A stretch of 64,000 bases of DNA from Schistosoma mansoni (GCF_000237925.1 NC_031495.1:27596679-27660678), one strand, 5' to 3'. Positions 1-15,000 are shown, counted from the first letter of the stretch. Notes: generated from the letters alone by a model not told the origin. Translations and numbers: made by a program.

Positions 1-1925
1 TGGAAGACCACATTAGGGTATTCCATAACCTGAAAAAATGTGCAGTTAACCCTGAACTTCAAAAGTAGATTTTTTTGGATATCAGGTGAGCCAATCAATT
101 AAAGGTGGCTTGTTACCCTATAGTTCGACCTTTGTAATAAGATATGTATGGTTGATTCTGTCAAACGCTTTAGAGAAATCAAGGTATATGATGTCAGCCT
201 TCCTCTTGCTATCAAGGGTGGTTTCCCATCTGTCCAACGAGGTTGGTTATACAAGAGTTACCCTTTCTGAAGCCATGCTGTTGGAGTAAAAGAAGTTTAT
301 TGGTAATAAGTAGTCGTGTATACCCTTGCATATCAGGGACTCCATAATTTTTGAAGGTAAAGAGAGAATTAATACCGGTCGGTAGCTTGAGGGTTCGCTG
401 CGTTTACTTCCTTTGAACATTGGTGTGATGTGAGCCAGCTTCTAATCATCTGATGTGAGAACATGTGAATGTGAGAACATCACGCTAAGCGATGTTACTA
501 AAACTGAAGCCGTTTCCCTCAATATACCAGAATAAACCATATCTGGACCAGACGTGTTATATTGCGTGCGCTGCAGTTTCCGCTACACCAAGTGAGAGCT
601 CAGGTTCTCTCCTGAAAGTTCGGCGGAGTTACAGATGAGGCTTTCATCAATACAGTTAGTGTAGGTCAGTTGAAATGTCCGAGATTTCTCCATAATTCGT
701 CAATAAGCTTTATCTGGTACTGAAGCCTGTCTTTTCTTATTGTCTTTGTGCATATGTTCCTTGTTTGTTTGCATTGCTCGTATGCACTGTCGTTAGAAGT
801 TTGTTTGTATTCCACCCAGCAGTGCCTTTTGGAGCTGAGCGAACAAAGAGTGAGGCTCTTGATGACTGTAGGTTACGTGTAGATTTTGAAGAACATTAGC
901 TGAACAGACTGCTTTGTAGCACACAAGATCGTGTGCAGCGAGAATTCTTAATGAGCATATGTAGCGGTATTGGTCCTAGTCACACAATCTTCGAAGCTGA
1001 ACACGCGAAAACTAGGAAAATAGATATTTAACATTTAATGCGAACGAAAGACCAACAATGGTGAATGAGGGGATATTTGTGCATTCACTAGGATTGTATG
1101 ACGTGCCCATTATGTATAACTTGTCTTTATTCACATTAAATATATATATATATATGTCAGCGGTAGGCCTCCTGTGAATGATTTCAACTAGATACATCGA
1201 GGTGATAGACAAAGTCCATTATTATGAGAGAGTGATAGCAAACCATTATTGTTTTCCAAGTTTTTCGTGTACGTTCAGGTTGGGGACCTTGTTATTTGGT
1301 AGTCGAAGTGAGCTTCAGACTCCAGTGGTTTTCGCTGACCGGTTGGAAAGTCTTAATAGTAAACTGTTCGGCCAAATTACCAGTTGATTTCGCCACAATA
1401 CCTGGGGTATTCTGCTTCTTAGACGGTAACACCCGGTCCTTTACAACTTCGTTGACAGGGGTTCAATCGTCTACAGACATTTTAGGGGCCACCGTTGCAT
1501 TCAAGAATCCTGCGCTGGAAGACCCAAGTTATCTTATGGAGTCTACTACCATTGACGTTATGATGGTGCTGAGCTTCATCATGTCGTCACAAGTGCCGAT
1601 GCATGTTCTGCCGAGGTCCCTCTCTTTTCCTTCACTGCGCGTCTTTTTTTGTTTATCCGTCTCTGGACTACCTTTTGACGGGTTTGTCGACAACTTTTTC
1701 CACAGACCTGTTAAGAGAGTGATGATGTTCGATAAATCTTAGGCATTCATGTCATGCGTGGCACATACCCACCTACGATCCGACTTTCTTAGTCTTCTGT
1801 GAGCCATTACTGTAAGCTCTGTGCATGCATCGTGGGACCAACCTTTGCATTTGTCACACTGCATGCCAGAGGTAACAGCAAAACGGCATCTGGGTCGCTT
1901 TCATGAATTCTTCTTGATTATGGTG
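1..1925 (-). mobile_element. CR1-like non-LTR retrotransposon remnant (ORF1 and RT parts)
   Basis: Read on the minus strand, about 560 to 60 gives a decayed reverse transcriptase: SGPDMVYSGILRE, FKGSKRSEPSSYRPV, then the RT palm motif YLDFSKAFDRI (about 155-205). Stops interrupt the frame. About 1875-1750 (minus) reads as a zinc-finger segment with C-x2-C (CDKC), a W-S-H-x2-C unit and a final W-V-C, like the PHD-type finger seen in ORF1 proteins of some CR1 elements. Between them (about 900-1240) is low-complexity DNA with a short TA run (1140-1156). The endonuclease part was not recognised, so the copy seems internally deleted; the window edge cuts its 3' side. The RT assignment is firm, the CR1-like clade and the PHD reading are inference. 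Confidence 0.6.
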
Positions 1926-2324
1926 ATGTGAATTGTTTAATTTATCTTAGCGAACGTCTACAACCGTAAATAAAAAACAAACAGTACACTAAAAACGGAC
2001 TAAATGGATAAAAATGGATGGTACAAAAGATTAAGATAAAATAAAAGAAGCCTTGATGTGAAAACTAAAAAATACAATAGTAAGTCGAGGCAAAAGCACA
2101 ATCAACTATTAACTTGAGTAAAACTGAAAAAGAAATGTAATCTACCGAACGTGAAGCTCAAGATAGATTCTTTGGTTCAAAAATGGTACTTTTGTTGAGT
2201 GAAGATACAGTGAGAGTTTGAGGATTGCAAATCATGCTAGGACTAAACTTTCCGTTTGTAAAGCGTGCTTATCGACAATCTGATTTCATTGGTTTTATTG
2301 CATTTTTTGGCCGAAGGAGCTCAT

Positions 2325-2597
2325 TCATGCATCCGTACCACATCGCGACGACGTAGACCAAGAATTCCTTTTTAACAACAAGTAAGCAGCTCGGAATTGC
2401 GTACACATCAACATATCGAATACAATTCCAATATATCTTCTTGTCCGTATATTCCCAACTTCTTGTTTGATTAGCTTAATCATACCTTTGTCAGATATTT
2501 CGGACAGTTGTGCTATCAAACACAGCGTACACAGAACAACCTGATCAACCGATCCCTGCAATTCCATATCGTGCAATAGTAAGTCCGATTTAGTCAT
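2325..2597 (-). CDS. Unrecognised 90-codon open frame, divergent to the GDPD gene
   Basis: An ATG-started open frame of 90 codons runs on the minus strand, its start 288 bp from the GDPD start codon. The translation has a leucine-rich middle (DQVVLCTLCLIAQLSEIS) and a basic stretch (NIRTRRYIG). I recognise no family. It could be a first exon of a divergent host gene, perhaps with a donor after GACAAAG (about 2485), or it may be chance. No LINE similarity was seen in it. Confidence 0.2.
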   Translation of the reverse strand: MTKSDLLLHDMELQGSVDQVVLCTLCLIAQLSEISDKGMIKLIKQEVGNIRTRRYIGIVFDMLMCTQFRAAYLLLKRNSWSTSSRCGTDA

Positions 2598-2885
2598 TTA
2601 GCTCTTGATAGGATTCGGCGAACAGCTCATCACCTCTTGATTAGTCCCCTAACCTAGATACCGCCCATTGTATGCAACCTTTTAGAAATCTACCGATCAT
2701 ATCCTCGACGAATCCTTAGAAAGTGATTACTTTTACTTGCAAGTCGAAAATATCCTGCTTTGTTGTGGGTTGATACTAAGATATACAAACATTAAAGTTC
2801 CTATTTTTGTTTACACGATCTATTTCACTTTGCCTACAGATAATGAGTTCACTTCGAATGTAAATGTGTTGGGGGGTTTCCAAAC

Positions 2886-3058
2886 ATGATGGGGCTTGTC
2901 GCGACAGTGTTTGTGATTTACTCTTTCACTTCATATATTCTGCTGAGAAAACCGATCATATTTCTCAGAAAAAAACGACTTCCTTTCGAAGCTCCCCATA
3001 TTAGTCACCGGGGTGGCTCAGGGGAACAAATTGAAAATACTTTAGAGGCTTTTAGTAG
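2886..3058 (+). CDS. GDPD exon 1
   Basis: The first of two adjacent ATGs was chosen; the second lies one codon later. It encodes the membrane anchor and the HRGG and EN catalytic elements. The donor is AG|GTATG and the exon ends in phase 2. The following intron is only 44 bp, as is common near the 5' end of schistosome genes. Confidence 0.88.
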
Positions 3059-6000
3059 GTATGAATAAGCATTTGTCATAATTTTACGTTGGTCACACCT
3101 AGTTCTTTGCTTGTCGGCACAAATATGTTCGAAACTGACTGTCATCTCACGAAAGATAATCAGGTTGTCATATTTCATGATGATACACTAGATCGTTCTA
3201 CTGGCGTGTCGGGCTTCGTGAAAGAATTTTCCTATGAAGATTTACCTAGATACCTTAAAGTGATTGAAGTTCAATTTACCCCAGGTGTAAAGTTGCTTTT
3301 GCTGTGATGTTTTTTGATTTTTAAACTTTGAATTCAATTTTTATTGTTAGATTCAATGTTAGTGTTTAGCGTATTCTGATGAGTAAACAAATTAGACTTA
3401 GTTGTTCTCTTAAGACAACCTCATAGCTATTCAGGGTCTTTCAACCACATTTTTCTCTTTCTAATCGTGGACGTTTTATGTACCAGAAATGAGTAAAAGT
3501 CCTGGGGATCCCTTAGGAGTACGATAAGTTAAATACCGTGCATAAGCAGTCCATTTCTTGCATGATTTCACAGTATTTTCTGCAGTCGAGTGCTTTTAAC
3601 GTGCAAAAATTAGTGTGTATGGTTTGATTAACAACAGGGATATAACTGATTTGATCTCACTTGGTAGTTATAATATGTGGTTGTGGACTTAAGACTTGTG
3701 TAAAATTAAGAACCCGTAAATAATTGTGTAATATCCACATGTTCTTATGTGTTTACACTTTTAATTAATGCCGAGTTGTTGTACTTCCTGTCATAGGGCA
3801 TTCTATTTCATGTGCCGTATATGGATTTCGAAAATTGGCGAAGTATTCCGGTCATTTTTGTTGATAAAATTCCTAACTACATATGCAGTAGTTTTCTGTC
3901 ATTCTAAATCCACGTCAGATGAACACTAAAACGAACGTGTTATAATGAGAGAACCAATCATTAAAGACAATCACTTTTTAACATATGACATTATCAAATT
4001 AATACATTCTGTATTTTGGCCTTTGTAAAATAACATAATTGTGGACTTATAACTGTAGAGCCTACTGATAAAGTTACTGAAAACAATTGTCCCCTCAAAT
4101 ATTCTTCATTTTTGAACAATCATTTTTTTTATCGAAAACAACAAGCAACTTTTATTCATAGTCAGCCGTTATAAATAGTCGAAAGTTTAATGTATTCAAG
4201 TAGATCTATGAATGCTAGTGGTGACGTGAGGGAGTAGCGAAAGCTTGTGGAACCTAACCCCACCGAATTGAAGATTTTCGATGACTCTCTTTGTTCAGTC
4301 ATCATTGCCTCTAACGGTTCTCTGGCGTCCAGTAAGAACATGTTAATAATACTGATATTAGGCAATGTGTGTCCAGACGTAGTGATGATAATTCAGTCGG
4401 TTACACTACCTTAAAGCACTGAATTTAACGTCTTGTTCATGTTCTGCAAATGGCATACTAGTGACTCCCGTATTGTGCATTCTTTGCAAATCCTGAAGTT
4501 AGGTTGATAAATTAAGGGGGTAGTCATTTTATGACATAGCACAGGGGTATGGGAAAAGCTGTGTAGAACGGAGATCTGTCGATCTATCACAACTCCCTGG
4601 CAGGGGTCCTAGAAATGATGCAACTCGGTGGCTTGGGATATTATCAGATGTCTCAAAATGAAAGAATGTGGTGATCGTGCTATAGTTTCCTTCTGTATCA
4701 TTCATAAAAGTTAAATCAACTTCCATAACTGGAAGTCTTTTCTGCTTGTATCTTGAACTGAAGTGTGTCTTCTCTTTTCCTTTATTTCTTCACACTGTTA
4801 TCTCTTTATATGTGCGCCCCATACTATTTTCAAGATCCAATTGTATCAATGTTTAATTTCCTTAAATGCCTACAAAAATTATCATTCCTGACCCTACAAA
4901 AAGTAATGATAAGGTTTCGTTAATTGAGGGTATGTTGCATACCAGATCTTCACCAATAGAATCTTATCATACAACTTTAAATTTACATAAATGTTTTCTG
5001 TACTTGAACTGATCGTTATAATCTTTTCGGTCCTTTGTTGACCTCTATTCTGTTCATTGGTCAACATGCGAATTTCTTACATCAATGACTTTTTAACTAA
5101 TTGTGATTTTTTATCTCCACCCCAGTCAGGTTCCTTTTGTATTACGGAGTCTCCCTCTTCATATAAAATTGCACGATTAGAGGACTTGTTTAATAAGTTT
5201 CCGAATACCCCCATCAATATTGATATTAAAGTTAATGACGATTTCCTCATCAATGAGGTTAGCTTGTGACTTTATATTTATTCATGTGTACTCTTTTAAC
5301 CGCAGGTTTTTATCTTTTCTTTATGTATAAATTCACTTTATATGACCGCTATTTTACCGGTATTCAACATTCAAACTACAATTAACAACTGATCCACCTA
5401 ACAAGGCGTAAGTCCGCAAGGAACCCCAACTCCTGAAGCGCCACAAATCACTAGGCCTAGATGATTCCCATCCGGCCCTTTCTAAAGATAGTGGCGACCT
5501 TCTGGTCAAGGAACTGAGTTGTTTAAAAATGTCTGGCAATTAGAGTGTTTTACCATTGTGGAATGTATCGATAGTTGTCCCTGTATTTAAAAAGGGTTCA
5601 CGTAGTTTCTGCAACAACAATCGGTGAATAAATCTACTTCCGATCGCGTGTCGACTATTACTGTCACCTTGACGTAGTGGTCGGGCTTGCCTATTGTGAT
5701 GAACCAATCGGGCTATACTGACTGGAGCAATCGTTCCTCAAGGTCCCACTGTGCCAGACAGGTCGGTTAATGAGCGGTAAGACTGAAAGCAACAAACCCA
5801 AAGTTCGAGGAGGAAGTCGTACTGCTTACTATATAGAAGTGTGATGGCAATAAGGTGTTTTCCTCAGACAACCAGCATAACAACAATGCTGCCTTCCCAC
5901 AAAGGAAGGTTTGGGTCAGAAACGGTCGACACTAAGAATGCACACCTCACCTTATCCCACGGATATCCATCTCCGGCGGTAATGTCCCAACAAGTAAGGA

Positions 6001-9000
6001 TCTAACACAAAAATTACTCACAAAAAGGTCGTGTGTGACCGGCCTCGAGCAGTTGTCCCTTGAGCACTGTGATCACGCTCTCAGGTCACCAAGACCAGTT
6101 TTAACGCAATTTCCTTACAAGTACTTCTAGAAGAACCCTTCCACGGTGTGGGCAACTGGGAAATGATAACCGCTTTCATACCTCTATCAGCTCTCAAGAT
6201 CACTATTCATAATCAATCCCCCTCTTTAACTCCTATCATTCCTCCTACATCGACTTTCAACTCTTAACTTCCTCTTTTGACTTCTCCTGAAGTGTCACCA
6301 TAGCTAACTATTCTAGTGTGCGAAACACTGTTCCGGGTCCACTGAAACCTCTCTCCAAACTACACATTGGAGTCTTCAACGTATGCACACTATGTCAATC
6401 GGCCAGCGGGCATCCTTGGCTAGGACCCTGGAATTTCGTACCAATGATGTATTGTGTGTCTCCGAAACACACACACATACAGGATCCTAGTGTGGTCATT
6501 CACTTGTCCTCACTTAGCCAAAACGGGAAGCTGACCCTCCGTTTATCTGGCGACCTGACGGCAAGTTCTCGTGGACTGGCGAGTGTAAGCATATTACTGA
6601 GTATGAGAACAGAACAAGCACTTTTAGAATGAATCCATGTTAACAGTCGCCCATGTGATGTTCAGCTAAACGGCTTCTTAAGAACTCGAAAGGATAGAGA
6701 CACGCGTTGTGGGTATTTTAGTATTCCGGCTCAACGAAGAGATAATTTTGACCGTCTGTTGCAACTGTGCTCAGACAATCGTTTACTTTTAGCAAACAAT
6801 AAGTTTAAGCATATGGAAAGACATTGTCTAACATGGCGATCCCTTGCACCAAACCAAAGATGAACCCAAATAGACCATATTATCACCAGTGGTCGTTGGA
6901 AGGCTCGACAGAAGACTGTCGATCGTTCTGGAATACATGTTTAGACTCTTATCATGCTCTAATACGAGCACGCATTTGCTTGTGCCTCAGTGGACGCAAA
7001 AAACCACACTAAGAAGACGCATTAGAATTGAACTGAGGGACGAGAAAGCCAAAAGTAAGTTCCAGGAACAATTCACATTTAGGCAGTTCTGCAAACGAGG
7101 CTGACCCAGATGTTGCTTGGAAAGATATACGAACAGCTGTAGAAACAGCAGCGACATCTATTAGTGATTTAAAACAAAGGGTTACGAAAAACCAGTAGAT
7201 TTTCGCGACATCTATTACACTGATAGACTCTCGTAAACTTATCCCATCAGGCTCCGAACACGATGAAGAACGAAAGCAAATCAGATCTAGATTAACCAAT
7301 AGTCTACAGAACGATCGTGGGCAGTGATGGGTAACGAAAGCAAAAGAGATGGAAAAGACGGTGGCTGGAGATAACACATGATCAGTGTATTAATATCAGT
7401 TAAGTGTGAGTTTCATTCAATATGAATGGTGTGAACTTTTGTCCTTATGAATTTGGTGTTCATCTCGTTGTATTAATGCTGTATGGCAACTTAGACCGAT
7501 GAATATATGTGCGTAGTCCTAAGTTGTAGATGACTTACCGATCACGACCAAAATATTGGATTCCGTCACACTTTCTAGATTATTCAAAACCCGAGAAAGA
7601 TTGATTCGCGAGGAGCAGGCTGGTTTTCATTCTGGTCGAGGATATATTGATCATATCTTAACTCTCCAGCAAATGTTAGAACACCGTGATACTTATTACA
7701 GGCCAACAATCGTGGTGTTTCTTGACATTCATTGAACAGGACTGTTCTCTGGGATTATCTATTGAAAAAGGGTGTGCCTGAGAAGTTTATCAACATCTTG
7801 AGAGCTCAATATACGAACACCTCATGCAGAGTGAGGACATGAAACCACCTCTCGCTCTCCATTGTTCCATTCAAGCAGTGGGACTAGACAGGGTTGTCCA
7901 ATCTCACTACTCTTCTTCAACCGTACCATCGATAGAGTTCTGGAAACAGCTCTGATGGATGTAGATAATGTGGTGTGGATCTGTTGTCGGGAGACTTTTC
8001 GACCTTGAGTATGCGGATGATATTGTCTTACTGTGCAATGACACCCAAGCCATGCAATTCGTGCATAGTCACTTGGTAGTGTCCGTAGATATGTCATATG
8101 CTTCGTACCTTCTTTATGCACAGTACTTTTACAAAACTGGCAGTACGCCGGAACTGCACTGTCCCTGGGTAGTGAGCAGATAGAAGTAGTTGGGAATTTC
8201 ATTCATCTGGGTAGCATTGTAGATGCTGGTGGTGTTGTGAGTGATGAGATCAACCCACATATGGTGAGAGCCAGAGCGGCTTATGCCAATGCAAATATAA
8301 ATACGATTAAAGGTTATTTGAAACGTCAGTAAATGTAGGATACAGGTCATTTTAGGTCACCCAGTTGGCACTGAAACTTATAACCTATCAGTTCGATTTC
8401 ACAGCTATAACATTAACAGTAAGTAAACGATGCTTTTTGGGAATTCCAAGTATTTCTAATAAGTCTACAAAGTTTCAGTCGATCAATCTGTTAATTGCTT
8501 GATGGTTAAGAGTTTTTTCGAGTCTAAATGATCTCATTTTTCTAATCAGTATCCGTGTTAATTATCTGGTTTTTCAGGTGTTTCGTGAATTTGTCTCAGC
8601 AGTTCTTGAAATGCTATCACATATCTACCACTGTTCAGCATTTACAATTTTTATATGCATGAAATTTTTCCCTTGTGATTTATAATTTACCGGATTTATT
8701 TACTATTATTTTAGGTTGCTCGCCTTATTGAAACTTACAATCGAGAGCATATAACTGTATGGGGGTCAATGAATTCGAAAGTATCGAAAAAATGTGAATT
8801 ACGCAATAAAAATATTCTCACTTTTGCACCGTTTACGTATGTAATATGGATAATGGCATGCTATGTTGTGGGACTACTCCCTTTAGTACCCATAAAATAT
8901 GATTGTTTTGAACTTCCTTTAGTTTCTGTTATTCGGTAGGTTAACATGGCTTTTTTGTTGTCTATTATCATTATTATTTGCTCATCTTGTTACCGTATGA

Positions 9001-12000
9001 TTATCTGTCGGGTAAGATTTTATAATTGACTAACCACTGAGTAATGACTAATTCCACGTATGTCAAATCCTTCTTAGTGATGGTCGAATTCTGCTGATCA
9101 AGTTGCAATGGGCTCATTAGTCTAAGTGACTCAATATCACGTACACTATGTTGAGATGTAAGGTGGTGGTTAGAGGTAGTCGACAGAAAACCCTAGACCT
9201 AGGTTCCATAATATTTGGTACTCGTCAGCAAAGTGTACCGTCAATTTCGAGAGGACTGACGCTCCCTAGCAGTTTCAATTCTGTCACCCAACTTCACAGT
9301 TTATGGGGATAATTAAATAGTTTGTCTTTCAACAACAAACTCGTTTGATGTACGCAATTAATTAACAACTTCGGAGCACCTTATTGTGTTAGGTCTATTA
9401 ATAGCACCCAGTTCCTTAATCCGAAATGGTCATAGCCAGGTTTAAACCTGCAATTTATCAGTCAAAAGACAACCACTTTGAAAACTAAGTCATTTCTACA
9501 ACTTCAATTTCGTTTATTAATTATACTTTCTTGGAGCCGCGGATTAGTGTTTATGGCTTTGTAATGTCAACCAGTATGTTACAAATTGAAGTCATACTTC
9601 CTCTATCTCGTTTAGGGGAACTTGATAGCACTATTAATCCTTACAGAGACGGTGTAGCTCGAAACAGTGTATGAAAACTGTTAAATAGTAAGTGAAGTAA
9701 ATAATTGCTTTACAACTGTCGATATTCTTTATAAATACCATTTGCACAACCTGGAATGCCAAATATTTTATCCTTTACCATACAAACTCCTTTCAGCAGC
9801 TAGTGCTCGTGTATTTACTTGCTTAAAACTGGTTCGTCCATTGTATATAAGCTCCCCGACCGTAGCTACTAAATCGAACCAGTCAATAGGCTCAATTTAC
9901 TGTCCATGTATCTGGAGCCTTGTCTTGCTGGTGTAGGTATAGGACTAAGTTCAAAATCAGAACAGAATTTCTTAGACCGTATTCCAATAGATAGTTGTGT
10001 GTGCTCTGTCCGACTAAATGGTGAAGTACAAACACGAAAAGATAAGGACATGCCCCGTTTTCTCTCTTTTTGCTCCCATTGATTACAGTTTGGATGAATA
10101 AAAAGATGAATTTTGCATCAGGCTCTATATGACTGTGGTACGACTGTGCTCAGGAAGCCGTTTATTCTTAGCAAGCACCAACTTTAAGCATAATGATAGA
10201 CATCGTCTAACATGGCATCCCTCACAATCGACTGACTGTCAGATGCAAATAGACCATACTGCCATCAGCCATCATTGAAGAGGCTCGGTAAAAAAACTGC
10301 TGCTCATTCGTAGGCATATGTGTAGACTCTTTCAAGCTATAGCACGACCGCGCATTCGTTTGCGTATTACTAGACGCAGAAAAGCCAGATCAAGAAGACC
10401 CCTTGTAGATTAATTTAACGGCGAAGAAGTCAATATTATGTTTCAGAAACAACTGAAGAAACACTTAATCAGATGTTAATGTGATTTTCCGTCGATTTGG
10501 GTTGGCGTGATATCCAGACAGCTGTGAAAAAAGGACTGACTTACGAGTGACTGTGACCATCAGAACGTGATGAGGAGCGAAGCCAATCTAATCTCAGACT
10601 GACACAAAGCCTATGCAGCGAAAGCCAAAGCTAAGGAAAAGACAACGGCGACAAACAGCAATAAATTTTTCAGAATTATAAAAAAACGTATTGAAAATTC
10701 GGGATTTTGTGAAAAAGGTAGAGCAGTGATCCACTCTCTATCTAGGAGACTGAAGCCACTGCCAGAACTCTTTGAAAGACAGCATAACTGTGTTATATCC
10801 GAAGATTAAATTGTGCGTAACTTCCGGGGACTATTCATAGACTGTTACTATATATACATTCTTATTGTACAGCTGTTAAGTAACTAGATTATATATACTT
10901 ATATTCCTTTTTTCATAAGCTTTTATTTGGCCTAGTGATATAGTCCTGTTTGGTGAAAACGCTGAAAAAATGCAGTCTTCTGTTAGAACTGAGTAACAAT
11001 GCCAGGATGTTTGGGATGCGTTTCTCCCCATCCAAATGTAAATTGTTACTCCAGGACTGGCCTGCGTCAACACCTAAACTAAGGATAGGGAGTGAAGTAG
11101 TCGAACGCGTCGACAACTTCACTTATCTTGGAAGTCTGATCAGCCCTAATGGGTTGGTGTCTGACGAAATCTCCGCACGAATTCAAAAAGCTCGTTTGGC
11201 TTTTGTCAACTTACGTCACCTATGACGAAGACGAGATATCCGTCTATCAATTAAGGGACGAGTATACTGCGCAGCAGTCCGCTCTGTTCTATTTTACGGC
11301 TGTGAAACATGGCCATTAAGAGTAGAAGATACTCGTAGGTTACTAGTATTTGACCACAGATGCCTTAGAAATATTGCTCGCATCTGCTGGGATCACCGGG
11401 TAAGTAATAGTGAGGTTCGACGCAGGGTATTAGGGAATGATGGTAAATCAGTTGATGAGGTCATGAATGTTCATCGACTGAGATGGTTGGGCCACGCGTT
11501 ACGTATGCCTGAACACCGATTACCACGACGCTCAATGCTGACTAGTGTAGGGGATGGTTGGAAGACAGTTAGGGGCGGCCAAACGAAAACGTTGCATCAG
11601 AGCTTGAAGTCACTAACTTCTAGTCTAAGCCATGTTAGTAGATACAGACTACTTGTTTGGGGTCCGCGCGACTACTGTAACCAATGGTTGGTGACTCTAG
11701 GTGACATGGATCAGAATCGACCACAATGGTGTGGGTGTATACACTCTTTATCTTCCCTTAAACCTCGGGATTAAAATTGCTTCATATCTGTCTTCCTTCC
11801 TGTACTATATCCTTATATACAATCTTTCTTTTATATATTACCACTATTAAATTAACTATTTCTGTGAATCCGGTGTTCATCTTGTTGTGCTAACGAGGTA
11901 TGGCAACTTGGACCGATGCATATATGTGCCTGGTCCTACGTTGTACCTGACTGACTGACCTATTGACTACTATCATACGATTTATTATCCTTAAATTATT

Positions 12001-15000
12001 CCCAATTTATTAGTTACAGTCTGTCATAGCCAATTTTTGGCTTGATCCTGTATAATTGTTATTTTTTATTTTATGGTATGATGTGGTCTGGTTTGCTTAC
12101 ATATAAACCAAGTATATCCGAAATATATGATTCATGTAGTGGAAGCTGATGTTGGTGTTCTAAACTTAACAGGTAGGGCTAGACGAGAAGGACCAATAAG
12201 GACTATAGGCTGTTCGTCATTGGTTTGGCACAGTGCTGAGATTGTATAAGTCGTATTCTGGTTGGCGATTTAGTGACGTGATAGTTAACAGGCCACAAGA
12301 ATTAACGTAGTACCCTCTAGCTACTCGCCAGTTGCCTACTTTTAGGAAGCAAACCCAGTTGAGATTTAACTGGACTAACTAAAGTTAAGACAGACTAGAG
12401 AAAGTCTTCATCGTTCATTGCAGCTGGTGTCTTTACGTTTTTCCTCTATTTGTCAGTTCGAACCATAGTAATCTCTTATTGTTTATCATCAAATTTCACA
12501 ATTAAGCGTCAGCAAATATATGTGAAAATGCTAAACAGGATTTTATCTTTCATGTCATTATTCTCCTTATTTTTTGCATAGATCTAATGAGTTTGCCAGA
12601 CGACGTCGTTGGGATCGTTTTTTACCTAATACAGCCCTTCTACTCTCAGATTTGTAAGTATTCATGCTTTTTGATGGGTTTTATAACTTTTCCATTGCAT
12701 CTTGTAATACAGCTGATTTTGTTTATCGCCTTGTCTCAATAGTAACGAGTAACTAAAAATAGAGAATGTAATTGGAGAAAAGCGATAATGTGGAATTATG
12801 AAGAGAAAAGTAGGGAATAAATGTATGTACTCAACCGATTTCGAACCATATCGCTTAAGATCACTAACCATTGATTACTATTATTTCTGTACATTATTAT
12901 GTAGCTTACCCTTCCAAACACGCTTCAAACGAACAGTCAATAATGTCACGAACTGATGAGTTATCTTTGTGCAACTGGTTTAAGCCTTCTTCCAACCAAC
13001 CTTTTTGTCAGTCACTATCATCATGTGTAGTGTGTAAAGTTTTTAGAAATTATATTCGAAGGATTGAAACGGACTAGTTTCCTTCACCAACTGACGTAGT
13101 CATTTTGTTTCACGTTCTATGAATAAACGAATCTGACTGAAATGAAACCTAGTATTAAAAACATTGTTGTTGGAGTTGACATTAAAGAGGGTTTTGTTAA
13201 TATTAACTGTTTATATGATACCATAAAAATTCATTCTTATCATCGTATGCAATTTAGCCATACCTGTTGTTTTTCTTCTTTTTTAAAGTGAACATTTTTC
13301 ATTTAACAATCTTCTAACATTGTAGAAAATATCTTGGTCGTTTGTTATATACATTAGTGATAATTAAACATGGTCAACCAATAAGAAATTAACTATAAGG
13401 TGATTAGCAATTGTGTTTATTAGAAACTCTAAAACCAAAATACTTTTGTAACATAATATCTTAAATCAAATCATTATCAATTAAATCACGTGTGAAGAAA
13501 AAGTCATAAGAATAAAGCTTATTGTAATTGTTCAGTGTATGTGCCTAGCAATTCTGTATTGCTAAAAATGAAATCTAAGTCTACAATACATTTCATTTCG
13601 TAGTTCATGAAATAAAAATAAACCTCTAGTTTTATGCTATCAATTAATCGTTTAGTACAAAAACAAATTTGTATTTAGTCAGTTTAAGATTATGATTTGT
13701 TTCGGTTTTCTTATAAACTCATGATTAATACACAGTGTGTACTGGTAGGCAGTTGGTATTTTATACATCTGGGTATACTCATATTATTCACAGTTTTAAT
13801 CTATGTTAGGATAATAGTGTATGTGCGTTTATCATAATATATAGCGTAATCGATTCATGATCATGGTAGACATTAGAGTAAGCTTTTTTGTCTCCCAACT
13901 ATTCCGTTACTTTCTACTTCTTGTTTTGATTTTTTTTGCGTGCGTGTGTGTATGCATGAAACAGCGTATTATCGTCACCTTTGTTCATCAAACATTTACG
14001 AAAGCGTGGATTTCCGGTAAGTTAACCAAATTGATAAGTTATTTTAAACAAGAAATATCTTCCAGTATTCATGTAGGTGAATACCTAGTATTCGTTTTAT
14101 TCAAAAATACATGTTTTTGTCTGTTTCGATCCAATTTTTATTGTGTAATTTTATTTTAAACTGTGAACCTATTTTTTTATAAGCAAAGATGGATAACGGC
14201 TAGCAGTGGAATCCAGGCCGTGCCTTTCGTCCTCATCAAGATACCAAAGAAAGGAGACCTAAGCAAATGTGAGAATTACAGAGGCATCGCACTACTATCA
14301 GTACTAGGAAAAATTTTGAACAGTGTTATTAAACCAGATGAAAGACTCAGTTGACACCCAACTTCAAGATTAACAGGCTGGATTCCGTTCGTGCTCAGGC
14401 CGAATAGCGATACTACGGATCAACTGAATGAAATTTGTCAATATACATCAACTTCATTGACTATGAGATGTTTGGCCGTGTGGATAGGATGATCTTATGG
14501 AAACTTCCTCGACACTATGGTGTACATTAGAGAATCGTCAACATCATTCGAAATTCATACAGCGGACTACACTGCAAAGTTATTCATGGAGAACATCTGA
14601 CAGACGCATTTCAAGTGAGGACCGGAGCCAGACAAAGCTGTTTACTCTCCCACTTTCTCTTTCTTCTAGTGGTTGACTGGATTATGAAGACCTCGACACC
14701 TGACAGGAATCACGAAATACGATGGACAGGTTGGATGCGACTAGACGATTTGGACTTCAAAGATGAACTAGCCGTTCTATCCCATACACATTACCAACTG
14801 AAGATAGCTAGTGTAGGAGAAGCTTCTACATCAGTAGGCCTCAATATATACATGGGAAAAAGAAACATCCTTGAATACAACCGGGAGAACACCAACCCAA
14901 TCACACTTGATGAAGAAGCTCTGAAAGAGGTGGAAACTTTCACCTACCTGGGTAGCATCATCGATGAACAAGGAGGATCTGATAAAGACGCACAGACAAG

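Noticed and set aside
1296-1742. 148-codon open frame on the + strand
   Set aside because: It lies antisense to the ORF1 region of the CR1-like remnant and has no recognisable protein character.
9145-9320. GC-richer patch that resembles a dispersed schistosome repeat
   Set aside because: No second copy is present in the window and I could not tie it to a family.
13857-14159. 100-codon frame with hydrophobic stretches before LINE C
   Set aside because: Low-complexity AT-rich intron sequence, no family recognised, and no splice or context support.
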